Assembly (NCBI GenBank): GCA_902793685.1
Contig: CADBEN010000002.1
Span: 62,001 to 126,000 of the forward strand
From: an uncultured Lachnospiraceae bacterium
GTDB lineage: Bacteria; Bacillota; Clostridia; Lachnospirales; Lachnospiraceae
Direction: 5' to 3'
DNA length: 64,000 nucleotides
Part shown: positions 34,239 to 42,468 of the stretch, in pieces
Layout of the letters: each line of letters opens with the position of its first letter
Numbering within the stretch: the first letter of the stretch is position 1
Notes under the pieces: generated by a model
Seen by the model: the letters and a program-made list of their open reading frames with translations, nothing else
Databases searched by the model: none
Told to the model about the DNA's origin: nothing
Position numbers and translations under genes: made by a program

Positions 34239-36758
34239 TTATCTCTTCATCAGCCAGCCCTTGATGTCGGACACGCCCTTGAACTTCTCAAAGGTATCCC
34301 CGTGGACCAGGACCAGCGTCGGCGCCTGACGCACGCCGAACTTCGTGACCAGTTCCTTCTCCGCATCCGCGTTCAGCGCCGTGTAGGCAATGCCCGCGCG
34401 GTCCAGGAGGGCGCCCGCCGCCTTGCAGTTCGGGCAGGTCGGGGTCTTGAACAGGAGGATCGTTCCGTCCGCGATCTCGGCGGATACGGCCTTTGCCGCT
34501 TCCGCGGCCTTCTGCACTGCCGCTGCCGGGGCGCTCATCGCCGCGACGATCTCCGCCGCCTTTGCTGCCGCGCTCATGGGCTCCGCCGCCGGGGCCGGTG
34601 CTTCCATGACTGCCGTCGGGGCGGTCATCTTCTGCGCTGCGGGAGTTTCGTCCGCCGGGGCCGGATTCGGTCCCACATGGCTCAGGTGGGAGCGGCCGAT
34701 GTTGTAGACCTTGCGGTCCTTGTACTCCTGGGCTTTGCCGTCATTCCAGTTCTGGACCGGACGGTAATATCCGGTGATGCGGCTGTAGACCTCGGTCTTC
34801 TTTCCGCAGATCGGGCAGGTGAACTGCTCGCCGGTCAGATATCCGTGATCCGAGCATACAGAGTAGGTCGGGGACATGGTGTAGTACGGAAGCTTGTAGT
34901 TCTCCGCGATCTTCCGGACCAGGGCCGCCGCAGCCTTCCAGTCAGGCAGCTTCTCGCCGAGGAAGGCGTGGAACACGGTTCCGGATGTGTACAGGGTCTG
35001 CAGGTCGTCCTGGATGTCCAGCGCGGAGAACACGTCCTCAGTGTAACCCACCGGGAGGTGGGAGGAGTTGGTGTAGTAGGGCGTGCCATTCATGTTCGCG
35101 GTGATGATGTTGGGATACAGCTCCTTGTCATGCTTCGCGAAGCGGTAGGTGGTGGACTCTGCCGGCGTCGCCTCCAGGTTGTACAGGTCGCCGTACTTCT
35201 CCTGGTAGTCGGAAAGACGCTCGCGCATGTGGTTCAGCACGTCGCGGGTGAAGCGCTGGGTCCGAGGATCGGTGAGGTCCGCGCGGAGCCACTTCGCATT
35301 CAGACCCACCTCGTTCATGCCGATCAGGCCGATGGTGGAGAAGTGGTTGTCAAAGGTGCCCAGGTATCTCTTGGTGTAAGGATACAGACCCTGCTCCAGA
35401 AGCTTGGTAATGACGGTGCGCTTGGTCTTAAGGCTGCGTGCAGCGATATCCATCAGCTTGTCCAGACGGCTGTAGAACTCCTTCTCGTCGTTGGCGAGGT
35501 ATGCGATCCTGGGCATGTTGATGGTCACGACGCCGATGGAGCCGGTGGACTCGCCGGAACCGAAGAAACCGCCGGACTTCTTCCGGAGCTCGCGCAGATC
35601 CAGACGCAGTCTGCAGCACATGGAGCGGACATCGCTGGGTTCCATGTCGGAGTTGATGTAGTTGGAGAAGTACGGGGTGCCGTACTTCGCGGTCATCTCG
35701 AACAGAAGACGGTTGTTCTCGGTCTCGCTCCAGTCGAAGTCGCGGGTGATGGAGTAGGTCGGAATCGGATACTGGAAGCCGCGGCCGTTGGCATCGCCCT
35801 CGATCATGATGTCGATGAAGGCCTTGTTCACCATATCCATTTCCTTCTTGCAGTCGCCGTAGGTGAAGCCCACTTCTCTGCCGCCGACAATAGCCGGAAG
35901 GTTCTTCAGGTCGTTCGGGCACTCCCAGTCGAGGGTGATGTTGGAGAACGGCGCCTGGGTGCCCCAGCGGCTCGGCGTGTTGACGCCGTAGATGAAGGAC
36001 TGGATGCACTGCTTGACTTCCTTCTGGGACAGATTGTCGATCTTCACGAAGGGGGCAAGGTAAGTGTCGAAGGAAGAGAACGCCTGGGCGCCTGCCCACT
36101 CGTTCTGCATGATGCCGAGGAAGTTGACCATCTGGTTGCAGAGGGTGGAAAGATGACTTGCGGGGGAGGAAGTGATCTTTCCGGGAACGCCGCCGAGGCC
36201 TTCCTTGATGAGCTGCTTCAGGCTCCAGCCTGCGCAGTAGCCGGTCAGCATGGAGAGGTCGTGCAGATGGATGGCAGCGCTGCGGTGCGCCATGGCGATC
36301 TCGTCGTCATAGACTTCGGAAAGCCAGTAGTTCGCGGTGATCGCGCCGGAGTTGGACAGGATCAGTCCGCCCACGGAGTAAGTGACCGTGGAGTTCTCCT
36401 TCACGCGCCAGTCGTTGATCTGGAGATAGTTGTCGATCAGCTCCTTGTAGTTCAGGAGAGCGGAATTGACGTTGCGGACCTTCTCGCGCTGTCTGCGGTA
36501 CAGGATGTAGGCCTTCGCGACATCTGCATAGCCGGACTCGGACAGCACCTTCTCGACGCTGTCCTGGATGTTCTCGACCGTGATCTGTCCGTCGATGACC
36601 TTTGCCTCGAAATCGGAGGTCACGTGGAGCGCAAGCAGTTCGATGACGCTCGGATGATAGTTTTTCTGAAGTGCCTCAAATGCCTTGGTGATCGCCGCGG
36701 TGATCTTGCTGATATTGAATTCCGCGATCTGACCGTCTCTCTTAACGACCTTATACAT
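34239..36758 (-). CDS. nrdD: Anaerobic ribonucleoside-triphosphate reductase with C-terminal thioredoxin/glutaredoxin-like domain
   Basis: An 839-residue class III reductase. It opens with one ATP-cone (about residues 1-95), has the RSMCCRLRLD thiyl-radical region, a zinc-type set C635, C648 and C651, and the glycyl radical at G663 in YSRITGYYRP. After an Ala/Pro-rich linker (about 695-760) it carries a redoxin domain with C775-P-N-C778 in LFKTPTCPNCKAAG and the cis-Pro stretch RQAPTLVL. Many NrdD enzymes use formate; a second group uses a thioredoxin or NrdH-like redoxin, and the fused domain places this enzyme in that group (inference). NrdG lies upstream, trxB four bases downstream. Confidence 0.95.
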   Translation of the reverse strand: MYKVVKRDGQIAEFNISKITAAITKAFEALQKNYHPSVIELLALHVTSDFEAKVIDGQITVENIQDSVEKVLSESGYADVAKAYILYRRQREKVRNVNSALLNYKELIDNYLQINDWRVKENSTVTYSVGGLILSNSGAITANYWLSEVYDDEIAMAHRSAAIHLHDLSMLTGYCAGWSLKQLIKEGLGGVPGKITSSPASHLSTLCNQMVNFLGIMQNEWAGAQAFSSFDTYLAPFVKIDNLSQKEVKQCIQSFIYGVNTPSRWGTQAPFSNITLDWECPNDLKNLPAIVGGREVGFTYGDCKKEMDMVNKAFIDIMIEGDANGRGFQYPIPTYSITRDFDWSETENNRLLFEMTAKYGTPYFSNYINSDMEPSDVRSMCCRLRLDLRELRKKSGGFFGSGESTGSIGVVTINMPRIAYLANDEKEFYSRLDKLMDIAARSLKTKRTVITKLLEQGLYPYTKRYLGTFDNHFSTIGLIGMNEVGLNAKWLRADLTDPRTQRFTRDVLNHMRERLSDYQEKYGDLYNLEATPAESTTYRFAKHDKELYPNIITANMNGTPYYTNSSHLPVGYTEDVFSALDIQDDLQTLYTSGTVFHAFLGEKLPDWKAAAALVRKIAENYKLPYYTMSPTYSVCSDHGYLTGEQFTCPICGKKTEVYSRITGYYRPVQNWNDGKAQEYKDRKVYNIGRSHLSHVGPNPAPADETPAAQKMTAPTAVMEAPAPAAEPMSAAAKAAEIVAAMSAPAAAVQKAAEAAKAVSAEIADGTILLFKTPTCPNCKAAGALLDRAGIAYTALNADAEKELVTKFGVRQAPTLVLVHGDTFEKFKGVSDIKGWLMKR

Positions 36759-36815
36759 ATAAAAAATCCCCCTCTGTAGACGTAATTCCGACCGCCCGGA
36801 AGCGGTACAGGAACA

Positions 36816-36844
36816 ATACTATCACTGAAGGGGGACAAAATCAA
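36816..36844 (-). promoter_or_regulatory. Promoter of nrdD-trxB
   Basis: TTGATT (36844-36839), 17-base spacer and TAGTAT (36821-36816). The -35 element lies inside the first NrdR box, fitting repression by occlusion. Confidence 0.65.
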
Positions 36845-36886
36845 TATCTGCGGTCCGGTTTTTACCGAAAGCACAATATCTAGTGT
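36839..36886. promoter_or_regulatory. Tandem NrdR boxes
   Basis: GCACAATATCTAGTGT (36871-36886) is a close match to the NrdR palindrome (acaCwATATmTwGwgt). A weaker copy AATCAATATCTGCGGT lies at 36839-36854. The two centres are exactly 32 bases apart, as in known tandem NrdR boxes that align on one DNA face. Confidence 0.75.
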
Positions 36887-36980
36887 CCGGACTTGCCTGA
36901 ATTTTATGTAAATTACCAGATTGACAAATTCTGCCGCAGCCGGCAGGATCTGCGGGTTCCGGGAAAGGCCGCGCCCGGAG

Positions 36981-37673
36981 TCAGTCCACGCCCCGCAGGC
37001 TTACCTGCCGGACGTATTTCCGGGCCGTGTCCGCATAGAGAAGCATCTCTTCCTTTGACGCCGCTGACAGGCCTCCGAAGGGGACGGAATCCCTGTCTGT
37101 AAAGCTCTGGAGAAAATACTTCCCGGCGCCCTCGATCATCTTTCCGATCTCCTCGAAATCCCGCTGCTCATGGAACTCCTTCACCACCGTGGTCCGGAAT
37201 TCATAGTCGGTCCCGCTGCCCATAAGGAGGGCAATGCTCTCCCGGACAGGGGAAAGATCCAGCGTCTCCCGTCCGGCAGTCGAAGCGTACTTCTCCGGGC
37301 TGTTTTTGATGTCCATGGCCGCGTAGTCGATGAGTTTCTCTTCCAGCAGACGGCGCAGCATGTCCGGGTGATACCCGTTGGTGTCCAGCTTCACCGGGAA
37401 TCCCAGGGAGCGGATCCTCCGGACAAACTCCGGCAGGTCCGCGTGGATGGTGGGCTCGCCTCCGGTGACGGCGACGCCGTCCAGCAGTCCTTTCCGCTTT
37501 GAGAGGAAGGAGAAAAACTCCTCCTCTTCCATCAGCGGGACCGCGGTCCCGTCCACAAGTTCAAAATTGTGGCAGTAGGGACAGCGGAAATCGCACAGCC
37601 CGAGGAAGACGGTGCAGGCGACCCGCCCCGGGAAATCCAGGAGGGTCATTTTCTGAAGTCCGTATATTTTCAT
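36981..37673 (-). CDS. nrdG: Anaerobic ribonucleoside-triphosphate reductase activating protein (radical SAM)
   Basis: A 230-residue radical SAM activase. The cluster-binding cysteines C27, C31 and C34 are in LCDFRCPYCHN, followed by the GGE-type motif VAVTGGEPTIH. It generates the glycyl radical on NrdD at G663 by hydrogen abstraction with S-adenosylmethionine and a 4Fe-4S cluster. The gene is upstream of nrdD with a 222-base gap that holds the NrdR boxes and a separate promoter, so nrdG and nrdD may be expressed at different levels. Start ATG 37673 follows AAGGAGACCTCGC. Confidence 0.92.
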   Translation of the reverse strand: MKIYGLQKMTLLDFPGRVACTVFLGLCDFRCPYCHNFELVDGTAVPLMEEEEFFSFLSKRKGLLDGVAVTGGEPTIHADLPEFVRRIRSLGFPVKLDTNGYHPDMLRRLLEEKLIDYAAMDIKNSPEKYASTAGRETLDLSPVRESIALLMGSGTDYEFRTTVVKEFHEQRDFEEIGKMIEGAGKYFLQSFTDRDSVPFGGLSAASKEEMLLYADTARKYVRQVSLRGVD

Positions 37674-37748
37674 GCGAGGTCTCCTTTGCAGTCAGCGTTC
37701 GATGTTGCCGTGACCTGCTTATGATTCATTGTCCTTTGTTCCATCCCG

Positions 37749-38690
37749 TTACACAGCTGCCAGGATATGAAGGTTCCGGAGCGCACTGTCGCTGATCCCG
37801 TCATTTACGGAGTAGGCATGCTTTTCCAGGTCTCCGCAGATGGCCTGGGTGAGTTTCCGCTCCGTCAGTACGTCGATCACGTCGGAAGCAATGCCTTCGA
37901 TCACCGTATACTTCTCTTCTCCCGTCTCACCGTCGTTGTCCGTCGTCAGGAGATACTCCATCAGTTCCGCCTCAATGGAAAGCAGGGGCAGGGCCCGGAG
38001 GGCGCGGAAACTCCACTTGTAGTAAGGCTGGTAGACGCCGTTCAGGAGAAAAATGACTTCCATGGCGCTCTTTACGAACTCAAACACCGCCAGCTGGGCA
38101 GCGCCGGTCTCTCCGCGGCGGAGGCAGCGCTGATAATTGTACTGTCCGGACTGGGCCATCAGGAGCAGGTGCCCCGCCAGCTTCTTCCGGCATATGTCCT
38201 CCGGAAAGGCAGCCAGCCGGCTGCGGATCTCTGTCACCTCGCCGAAATTGTCGAAGAACAGGACCCCGTTTACCGACTCCGCCAGAGACTGTTCCGGTGT
38301 CCGGAGCCACTGCTCCGGGGTGAGAACGCCGTCCGGCGTCCCGGTCTTCTCCGTGAAGTATTCCGCCGTCCGCATCACGCCGTGTCTCGGGCCGCCAACC
38401 GGCTGGATCATGGAACGGCGGAATCCGCCGAATTCCTTCGGAAGCTTCGCGTAGGCCCGCTCCAGGAGGAACGCGATCCTCCGGTCCACCACGTCTTCCC
38501 CCGGAAGGAAAATGCAGAACCCGGGCTCAAAATCGTGATCCCGGGAGACTTCATCGTCAAAGCCGAAGCACTCGGAGCCGCTGCCGGTGATCCCTGCTGC
38601 AAGATACGGAAGAAGCTCCGGAAACTCCTTCTCCAGCATCGGCCGCCCGCAGGCTTCAAAATACGCTTTCGCAAGTTCAATTCCGTTCAT
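37749..38690 (-). CDS. DUF4037-type protein, nucleotidyltransferase-like
   Basis: A 313-residue soluble protein. Residues near 30-60 contain GSGSECFGFDDEVSRDHD, which resembles the G-S-x(n)-D-x-D/E metal site of the nucleotidyltransferase fold, and a helical C-terminal part follows. This combination is seen in DUF4037 proteins, whose substrates are unknown. I start at ATG 38690, which overlaps the TPR gene by 14 bases and gives MNGIELAKAYFEAC; the track start further upstream lies in that gene. Close coupling with a TPR protein suggests the two act together. Nucleotide transfer is an inference from the motif. Confidence 0.7.
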   Translation of the reverse strand: MNGIELAKAYFEACGRPMLEKEFPELLPYLAAGITGSGSECFGFDDEVSRDHDFEPGFCIFLPGEDVVDRRIAFLLERAYAKLPKEFGGFRRSMIQPVGGPRHGVMRTAEYFTEKTGTPDGVLTPEQWLRTPEQSLAESVNGVLFFDNFGEVTEIRSRLAAFPEDICRKKLAGHLLLMAQSGQYNYQRCLRRGETGAAQLAVFEFVKSAMEVIFLLNGVYQPYYKWSFRALRALPLLSIEAELMEYLLTTDNDGETGEEKYTVIEGIASDVIDVLTERKLTQAICGDLEKHAYSVNDGISDSALRNLHILAAV

Positions 38691-39549
38691 AGATCTCTTT
38701 CGACCTCCGCTCCAGTTCCTGCGCCGCCAGGAAATATCCGTAATAGGAAAATGCCGGCGCGCACTTTTCGCATACAAAGGCATAGTATCCGGGATCCGGC
38801 CCCGGGCCTTCGGATCCGGCTGTCTTCCCTTCGGGACTCACCGTCTCCCCGGCCAGAAGCTCGTAAGCCCGGTCCAGAAACGCGCAGATCTCTTTCTCGC
38901 TCTGTTCCATGCCGTCCCGCGCCTCCAGAAGGTCCGCCATATTCAGGTATGTGATTGCCTGTTCCAGGTGTCCGTCCGGGACCCCGGCCATGGCTGCCAG
39001 CGCCTTCTCAAACAGCTGCATCGCCTCCTCAAAGCGTCCCAGGGCAGCTGTGGTCAGCGCCATGTTGTTGCAGAGTCCGCCGAGGAGAGCTTTGTCAGTC
39101 CGCGGATTCGCTTCGTAGACTGCCCGGGCTTTTTCAAACAGGGCGAGGGCCCGTTCGTTTTCCCCGAAGGCGCTGCAGGCAGTTGCCGCGTTTACATAGG
39201 TCGTTCCGGAACTGATGGTCCCCTCAAAATCCAGCCTGGAAAGAAGCCTGACTGCCTCTTCCGCGTTCGCGAGGGCCCTCTCCCGGTCTCCGGTCTTCCG
39301 GTAATGGCCTGTCAGTTCATTCCGGAGCATCAGCTGTCCCCTGAGATCATTCCCCAGCCTGGCCTCCTCCAGCCAGTACAGCAGATGCCGCTCAGCGCCT
39401 TCATAATCCCGGCGTGACATGTATTCGTCCATTTTTTCGATGATCCGCTGCTGCGGGACAGGCTTGATATCCTTCGCCACGCCGAAGGGTTCCTCACAGA
39501 GCACGCACCTCGGCTCGATATAATCTTCCGGTCTCAGTTCTCCGCCCAT
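38677..39549 (-). CDS. TPR-repeat protein with terminal cysteine pairs
   Basis: A 290-residue cytosolic protein made mostly of helical TPR-like repeats (about residues 35-220; for example RALANAEEAVRLLSRLDF and NERALALFEKARAVYEANP). Cysteine pairs sit near both ends, CVLCEEPFG and CEKCAPAF, and could jointly bind zinc. It probably scaffolds protein contacts. It overlaps the DUF4037 gene by 14 bases and its promoter (39667-39676) sits directly next to the terminator of the zinc-ribbon gene. No function is known to me. Confidence 0.72.
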   Translation of the reverse strand: MGGELRPEDYIEPRCVLCEEPFGVAKDIKPVPQQRIIEKMDEYMSRRDYEGAERHLLYWLEEARLGNDLRGQLMLRNELTGHYRKTGDRERALANAEEAVRLLSRLDFEGTISSGTTYVNAATACSAFGENERALALFEKARAVYEANPRTDKALLGGLCNNMALTTAALGRFEEAMQLFEKALAAMAGVPDGHLEQAITYLNMADLLEARDGMEQSEKEICAFLDRAYELLAGETVSPEGKTAGSEGPGPDPGYYAFVCEKCAPAFSYYGYFLAAQELERRSKEIYERN

Positions 39550-39666
39550 CTGTTCCTCCGTTTCATGACCTTTTCAGATCCGTTCTCCGGCCATGCGCTA
39601 TACCGGCCGTGTGCTTACCGTCCAGGCACTATACCGGCCAGGCACCGCACCGGCCGCTGTCTCAAG

Positions 39667-39676
39667 AGTATACCAC
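39667..39676 (-). promoter_or_regulatory. Extended -10 promoter for the TPR/DUF4037 genes
   Basis: On the minus strand TGTGGTATACT gives an extended -10 (TGG-TATACT) with no clear -35. It overlaps the U-run of the preceding terminator. The same 16-mer AAGAGTATACCACAAA recurs upstream of metF. Confidence 0.5.
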
Positions 39677-39707
39677 AAAAAAGGGCCCGGCGCTCCGCGC
39701 CGGGCCC
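39675..39707 (-). terminator. Terminator of the zinc-ribbon membrane protein gene
   Basis: GGGCCCGGCGC/GCGCCGGGCCC with a three-base loop followed on the minus strand by TTTTTTGTGG. It lies 15 bases after the gene end. Confidence 0.88.
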
Positions 39708-39721
39708 TCACTCCGCATTAT

Positions 39722-40591
39722 TTATTTTCCGGTGTGGGATTTGATATAGTTCAAGACAAAATCAAAGTCCGCGTCTTCGGCATACACCTGGTTTCTGCTG
39801 AGCAGCTCATTGACGTAGATGGTATGTCTCCCGCGGTTTTCCTTGACTTTCCGGACTGCGCTGAATTTTGTATACATCGAACTCCGGGTCGCGGAAAGCA
39901 TTCCGGCACCCGCCACCGTAGGCCGCCCGGCGGCAGCGCCGGCCAGAGCCACAAGCCATCCCATGGCCTCAGCCTTCTTGAACTGGCTCTTCATCTGGAT
40001 ATGGTTCACGCCTGCTTCGTCCATCTCAAACAGGACCTGATACTTCCAGCCGTACATCGCCGCCACGATCAGATAGGCCAACACACTGATCACTGCCAGC
40101 ACAAGGATCAGGATCACAATGATCTTCAGATCATTCGGATCGGTCCAGCCCGAGATCCCGCCTGAGAAGATTATGATAAGCAGGGCCACGATGCCGAAGG
40201 ATAATGCCATGACCTTCAGGGTCGTGATCAGGATCGCGGGATTGGTCAGCATATTGAATTCATAGTTCCAGCGGTACTTTCCGTCCGGGCAGAAATAAAC
40301 ATTCTCCGTGACCCTGGTGCCGCTGACCGCGGACGGGTCTCCGTTCTCCGGATTCTCCCGGAAGGTGTCCGGTCCCGGTCCGGTCTCCTGCATCATTCCC
40401 GGAGCTGCCCCGGGGAATCCTCCCGGCATCCCGGCGGGTGCGCCTCCCTGGAATCCTCCGTTCATCGTGCCCGCTCCGGTCTCCGCAGCACCCGGAGCGC
40501 CTTCCGCGGCGGGTCCGGGAACCGGTGCGCCGCAGGCATCACAGAATCTTGCGCCTGGTTTCAATTCCTTTCCGCAGTTTTCACAGAACAT
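39722..40591 (-). CDS. Double zinc-ribbon membrane protein
   Basis: A 289-residue protein. The N-terminus has a zinc-ribbon-like double CxxC, CENCGKELKPGARFCDACG, then a Gly/Ala/Pro/Met-rich linker (about residues 28-75), two hydrophobic helices (about 118-140 and 155-178), and a soluble C-terminal part ending NYIKSHTGK. Proteins with this plan are common in Firmicutes and of unknown role. It is divergent from the double-HTH regulator, sharing a 251-base control region with an inverted repeat AGTGTGA..TCACACT (around 40675-40716), so the regulator might control it (inference). Start ATG 40591 has AGGGAGGAAAACT. Confidence 0.78.
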   Translation of the reverse strand: MFCENCGKELKPGARFCDACGAPVPGPAAEGAPGAAETGAGTMNGGFQGGAPAGMPGGFPGAAPGMMQETGPGPDTFRENPENGDPSAVSGTRVTENVYFCPDGKYRWNYEFNMLTNPAILITTLKVMALSFGIVALLIIIFSGGISGWTDPNDLKIIVILILVLAVISVLAYLIVAAMYGWKYQVLFEMDEAGVNHIQMKSQFKKAEAMGWLVALAGAAAGRPTVAGAGMLSATRSSMYTKFSAVRKVKENRGRHTIYVNELLSRNQVYAEDADFDFVLNYIKSHTGK

Positions 40592-40716
40592 AGTTTTCCT
40601 CCCTCCGGGCCGGCTTGTTCCGGCGCCGCGTTTTCTTCTATGTCCATTCTATTCATAACTCCGGTCTTTTTTACAGTGTGAACATAATATCGTCATTGAC
40701 AAAACACAGTCACACT

Positions 40717-40744
40717 TTGCTTTATTTTTGTTTCCTTCTATACT
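40717..40744 (+). promoter_or_regulatory. Promoter of the double-HTH regulator
   Basis: TTGCTT (40717-40722), 16-base spacer and TATACT (40739-40744), about 100 bases before the start codon. Confidence 0.5.
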
Positions 40745-40842
40745 TTTATATTAGTGCCCATGAAAAGTTTCCTGAAAAGTGTACCCGTAAACAGGAACTA
40801 TTCTGAAAGAGGAAGACTACATCATCGGAGAATAGAAACGAC

Positions 40843-42312
40843 ATGGTATTCAAAGACAAACTGAACCTTCTTATGGAAACGCTGGATGCGTCCGGAACGC
40901 AGATTGCCGCCTTTGCAGGCTTTGACCGTTCCAATATCAGCCATTTCCGGAGAGGATCCAAGACACCCAAGCCCAGCGGCCGCACAGCCCGGAAACTCGT
41001 TCTCGGCCTCTGCCGGTATGCGGAGAGCAAAGGAATGAAAGAAACTCTCTGCAGTATTGCAGGCACATCTCCGGATCTGTCAGAGGAGGTCCTTTGCCGG
41101 AAGCTCTCCGGCTGGCTCTTCGAAGGTCTTCTGGATCCGGCCGCAGATAAAAACTCCGCGGGAGGAACCGGAAGAGTCATCGCATTCCAGTCCTTTGCGG
41201 ACCGGCTGGACGCGGCAATGACTCTGGCCTCCCTTTCCAACATCCGTCTGAGCCAGATGATCTGCGTGGACGCGTCCCTGATCAGCCGTTACCGTTCCGG
41301 AGAGCGTTCCCCGAGATCGAACCCGGATCTCGCCGCCCAGATCAGTGAGATCCTCTGGCAGCGGATCCAGAAAAACGAAAAAATGCCGGAGCTTCTGCAG
41401 CTCATGCACACCCCCGGCGGAGAAGTCAGCGAAAACGAGTTCGCGAACTGGCTCTGCCAGTTCGACACTCCGATCGACAGCGGCGCCTCTTCCGCGGAAA
41501 AGCTTCTGAAAAAATTCGATTCCTATTCCGCGGAGATCAGCTTCCCGCTTCCTTCTTTCTCGGAAGCGGCCCCGGAATCTGTCCTCCGCAGCAGGAAAGA
41601 CCGCTATGACGGGACGGAAGGGCTCCGGACCGCGGTCATCCGCTTTCTCGGGAACGTGGTGCTTTCCGGCGCCAGGGAACTGTACCTTTACTCCGACCAG
41701 AACATGGAATGGATGACCGGAGACCAGGAATTCCTTATGAAATGGGCCGCCCTCATGAGCGCCTGCGTCAAAAACGGCGTCCGCATCCGCATCATCCACA
41801 ACATCGACCGCAACCTGCAGGAGATGAGCGACGCCATCACGAGCTGGCTGCCGCTTTACATGTCCGGCATGATCGAATCCTTCTACAGCAGGAAAAAGAA
41901 CGACGGGAAGTTCACCCACACGCTTTTCCTCTGCCCTGGGTACGCCTGCATCAATGCCTGGCATGTAGCCGGTGCGGAGGCCGGCGGGATCTATCATTAC
42001 GATACGGACCCGAAGATCCTCTCCTTCCTGGAATCTTCGTTCCAGGAGCTTCTGGCCTTCTCACTTCCCCTGGTCCGCATCATTCCCGCCTCCGCCGACC
42101 ATCTGTACGGCGGAACCATTCTTCTGAAGGACGGAAAAGGATCGGAGACCAGGATCGATTCTCCGCTGAAGAACATGATGATCACGATCTCCCAGGACGA
42201 CGTCCTGGTCACGCGGGCCGCAGATCCGCATATCTCTTTCCACTTCACACATCCGCTGATGTACCTCGCCTTCCGGGCCTACGCGGAAGAGCTGACCCGG
42301 AAGCAGGAGTAA
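40843..42312 (+). CDS. Transcription regulator with two XRE-like helix-turn-helix domains and an uncharacterised C-terminal domain
   Basis: A 489-residue protein. Residues 20-43 (QIAAFAGFDRSNISHFRRG) and 136-157 (LSQMICVDASLISRYRSGER) are two similar XRE-type helix-turn-helix motifs, suggesting internal duplication. From about residue 265 comes a 220-residue alpha/beta domain, including LYLYSDQNMEWM, RIRIIHNIDRN and MYLAFRAYAEELTRK, that I cannot place; it resembles sensor domains of other clostridial regulators by feel only. Start ATG 40843 has no strong ribosome binding site (GAGAATAGAAACGAC), and flanking repeats are noted elsewhere. It is one of few plus-strand genes here and ends at a bidirectional terminator. 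Confidence 0.75.
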   Translation: MVFKDKLNLLMETLDASGTQIAAFAGFDRSNISHFRRGSKTPKPSGRTARKLVLGLCRYAESKGMKETLCSIAGTSPDLSEEVLCRKLSGWLFEGLLDPAADKNSAGGTGRVIAFQSFADRLDAAMTLASLSNIRLSQMICVDASLISRYRSGERSPRSNPDLAAQISEILWQRIQKNEKMPELLQLMHTPGGEVSENEFANWLCQFDTPIDSGASSAEKLLKKFDSYSAEISFPLPSFSEAAPESVLRSRKDRYDGTEGLRTAVIRFLGNVVLSGARELYLYSDQNMEWMTGDQEFLMKWAALMSACVKNGVRIRIIHNIDRNLQEMSDAITSWLPLYMSGMIESFYSRKKNDGKFTHTLFLCPGYACINAWHVAGAEAGGIYHYDTDPKILSFLESSFQELLAFSLPLVRIIPASADHLYGGTILLKDGKGSETRIDSPLKNMMITISQDDVLVTRAADPHISFHFTHPLMYLAFRAYAEELTRKQE

Positions 42313-42354
42313 AACCGCGCTGAAAAGTACCTCCGTAAAAACCTGTATGCTGAA

Positions 42355-42390
42355 AAAGACCTCCGCACTGTAAACTGTGCGGAGGTCTTT
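42355..42390. terminator. Bidirectional terminator between the regulator and pgi
   Basis: AAAGACCTCCGCAC/GTGCGGAGGTCTTT forms a 14-bp stem with an 8-base loop. It is T-rich on the plus side (CTGTTGTGTTTC) and followed by TTTTTCAGC on the minus side, serving both converging genes. Confidence 0.85.
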
Positions 42391-42468
42391 CTGTTGTGTT
42401 TCTGTTGTCTTTCTGCGGAATTCCCGTTCCTTCCGGTCCCGGGGTCCGGGGCTTTAAACCGCCGGATC

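Noticed and set aside
34239..34480. Frameshift or assembly join at the NrdD-redoxin fusion
   Set aside because: The frame is continuous with a normal Ala/Pro linker and no stop or rare-codon cluster, so a real fusion is simpler.
34191..36779. 862-residue plus-strand frame opposite nrdD
   Set aside because: It mirrors nrdD in an antisense frame that stays open because of GC-rich codon bias; no family features.
40746..41243. 165-residue minus-strand frame under the double-HTH gene
   Set aside because: It lies antisense to the regulator, lacks a ribosome binding site and includes the promoter region.
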